From NCBI GenBank assembly GCA_017519685.1, contig JAFWRV010000373.1, positions 1-6,174 of the forward strand: a DNA stretch of 6,174 bases, given 5' to 3'. The DNA comes from Clostridia bacterium (lineage in GTDB: Bacteria; Bacillota; Clostridia; Oscillospirales; Acutalibacteraceae). The notes beneath the pieces were generated by a model that was not told the DNA's origin, did not search any database, and worked only from the letters and a program-made list of their open reading frames with translations. A program made the position numbers and the translations under genes. The first letter of the stretch is position 1; the number at the start of each line of letters is the position of its first letter. Below are positions 5,501-6,174 of the stretch, in pieces.

Positions 5501-6174
5501 TCATTTTATTATCTTTTTTCCGTCAAAAACTATTACTCCTCTGCCGTATCCCGTTTTGTTGCCCGCCATCATCCATTTCTTGTAAGCGGCGCGCAGACCG
5601 GTATCCGCAGGTCTTTCTTCAAGCGGAACATCGGAGTAATGCCCCCATATGCGCCAGTCATCGTGAAAGCCTTCCTTTTCCTCATAATCATAAATCTCAA
5701 AATCATCCATAAAACGCAGGATGTTTGAGTTTTCAGGCAGAAACTCTCTGTGCTTCGGGAAAAGCAGCCAGGAACTGCAGCGCAGAATCAGATACCCCTG
5801 CTTTGTGCGTACATCGCTGAAAAACTCATAAGCTCTTTTGTAAGCGTCGAATCTTACGTCATCTGTCAGCGGTATTCCCGATGACGGGATATGAAAGTTA
5901 ATGCAGCGCTGTCCTTTTTTTATTTTTATTCCGGCGGATGTTGTGAAACTGTCACCGAATGTGTCATACTCAAACTGAAATCTGCCGAGGGCAAAACGGT
6001 TCATCGCAAAAAATCCGTCATTCCAATCGGCAACAAAAGTTCCGTGAACGCCTTCGCATTCAATGCACTCAAGCAATTTGCAGCGGAAATCGTCAATACC
6101 GTTCCAATAGATTTCCTCGCTGATTCCCTTCTTTTTATATCTTTTATGAAGAAGTTCGCTGCAAACAACCAGAA
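5501..6174 (-). CDS. putative GNAT-like acyltransferase, C-terminal part (5' end outside window)
   Basis: The reading frame is open from the window edge (first whole codon at 6172) to TGA at 5503-5501, giving 223 residues. A TTG at 6076 is not needed as a start, because upstream codons remain open and protein-like (SEEIYWNGIDDFR). The pattern resembles the C-terminal domain of the GNAT-like acyltransferase family common in Clostridia and Actinobacteria. The matching blocks are NFHIPSSGIPLTDD (about 113-126), where members have HIP.G.PL; a YEFF helix; ILRCSSWLLFPKHREFLPENS (about 147-167), where members have CHSWLLxPxLxxxLPxxSN; and ILRFMDDFEI. These proteins are predicted acyl-group transferases, with substrate unknown to me. 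The end GRGVIVFDGKKIIK is a normal beta-hairpin finish. Its stop is 3 bases before the clpB CIRCE site, and both genes are read in the same direction, so readthrough is possible. The family call comes from memory of these motifs. Confidence 0.6.
   Translation of the reverse strand, partial: LVVCSELLHKRYKKKGISEEIYWNGIDDFRCKLLECIECEGVHGTFVADWNDGFFAMNRFALGRFQFEYDTFGDSFTTSAGIKIKKGQRCINFHIPSSGIPLTDDVRFDAYKRAYEFFSDVRTKQGYLILRCSSWLLFPKHREFLPENSNILRFMDDFEIYDYEEKEGFHDDWRIWGHYSDVPLEERPADTGLRAAYKKWMMAGNKTGYGRGVIVFDGKKIIK
5508..5536 (-). promoter_or_regulatory. possible clpB promoter upstream of CIRCE
   Basis: On the - strand, GATAAT (5508-5513, 5 of 6 to TATAAT) lies about 10 bases before the CIRCE element, inside the last codons of the upstream gene. 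The hexamer 17 bases further upstream (GTAATA, 5531-5536) is a poor -35; a TTGACG at 5521-5526 is a better -35 but is spaced wrongly for this -10. The placement, with the operator at the start of the transcript, is usual for HrcA-controlled genes. The hexamers are only suggestive. Confidence 0.3.

Noticed and set aside
5379..5504. A 42-residue N-terminal extension of ClpB
   Set aside because: It would translate through the CIRCE operator and an AT-rich leader. The ATG at 5378 has an excellent AAAGGGGG and gives the normal ClpB N-terminus.
5501..6076. Acyltransferase-like gene as a complete 191-residue protein starting at TTG 6076
   Set aside because: The frame stays open for 32 more codons to the window edge with protein-like content, so the true start lies outside.
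1..6174. CRISPR array, tRNA, rRNA, insertion sequence or phage genes
   Set aside because: No spaced direct repeats, cloverleaf, transposase or phage motif was seen on either strand.

Overview
The window looks like chromosomal DNA from an anaerobic Clostridia-type Firmicute, most likely a gut Oscillospirales/Ruminococcaceae-like lineage. This is inferred from the strong GGAGG-type ribosome binding sites, a perfect HrcA/CIRCE operator, a clostridial-style secreted protein, moderate GC content and the best resemblance of each protein. No rRNA, tRNA, CRISPR array, insertion sequence or phage gene is visible.

Left part, + strand (1-1344): the last codons of a probable glutathione-peroxidase-family thiol peroxidase, then thioredoxin (trxA) and thioredoxin reductase (trxB), tightly packed and closed by a strong intrinsic terminator. 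If the first gene is read correctly, this is a complete electron relay: NADPH to TrxB (FAD and CATC disulfide) to TrxA (WCGPC) to a peroxidase. TrxA has unusual residues around its active site (Asn instead of Trp before the motif, and a third Cys directly after the cis-proline). The trxB start is best placed at the ATG that overlaps the trxA stop by one base.

Middle, + strand (1345-2776): a leader holding a 21-nt alternating pyrimidine/purine palindromic tract and a small hairpin, then a gene for an exported 416-residue, Cys-containing, beta-rich protein of unknown function. It ends at a GC-rich hairpin that is shared with the convergent clpB gene.

Right part, - strand (2796-6174): clpB, the Hsp100 disaggregase, complete at 860 residues, with a perfect CIRCE operator in its leader. 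Directly upstream is the 3' portion of a gene whose product resembles the C-terminal domain of GNAT-like acyltransferases. This gene stays open to the window edge, so it is 5'-truncated by the window. The CIRCE element starts three bases after its stop codon, so the clpB promoter probably lies within the end of that gene.

Overall the window holds two stress-related units (thiol redox and protein disaggregation) flanking one uncharacterised secreted protein. I do not see evidence for a wholly new system. The secreted protein is the least explained element.
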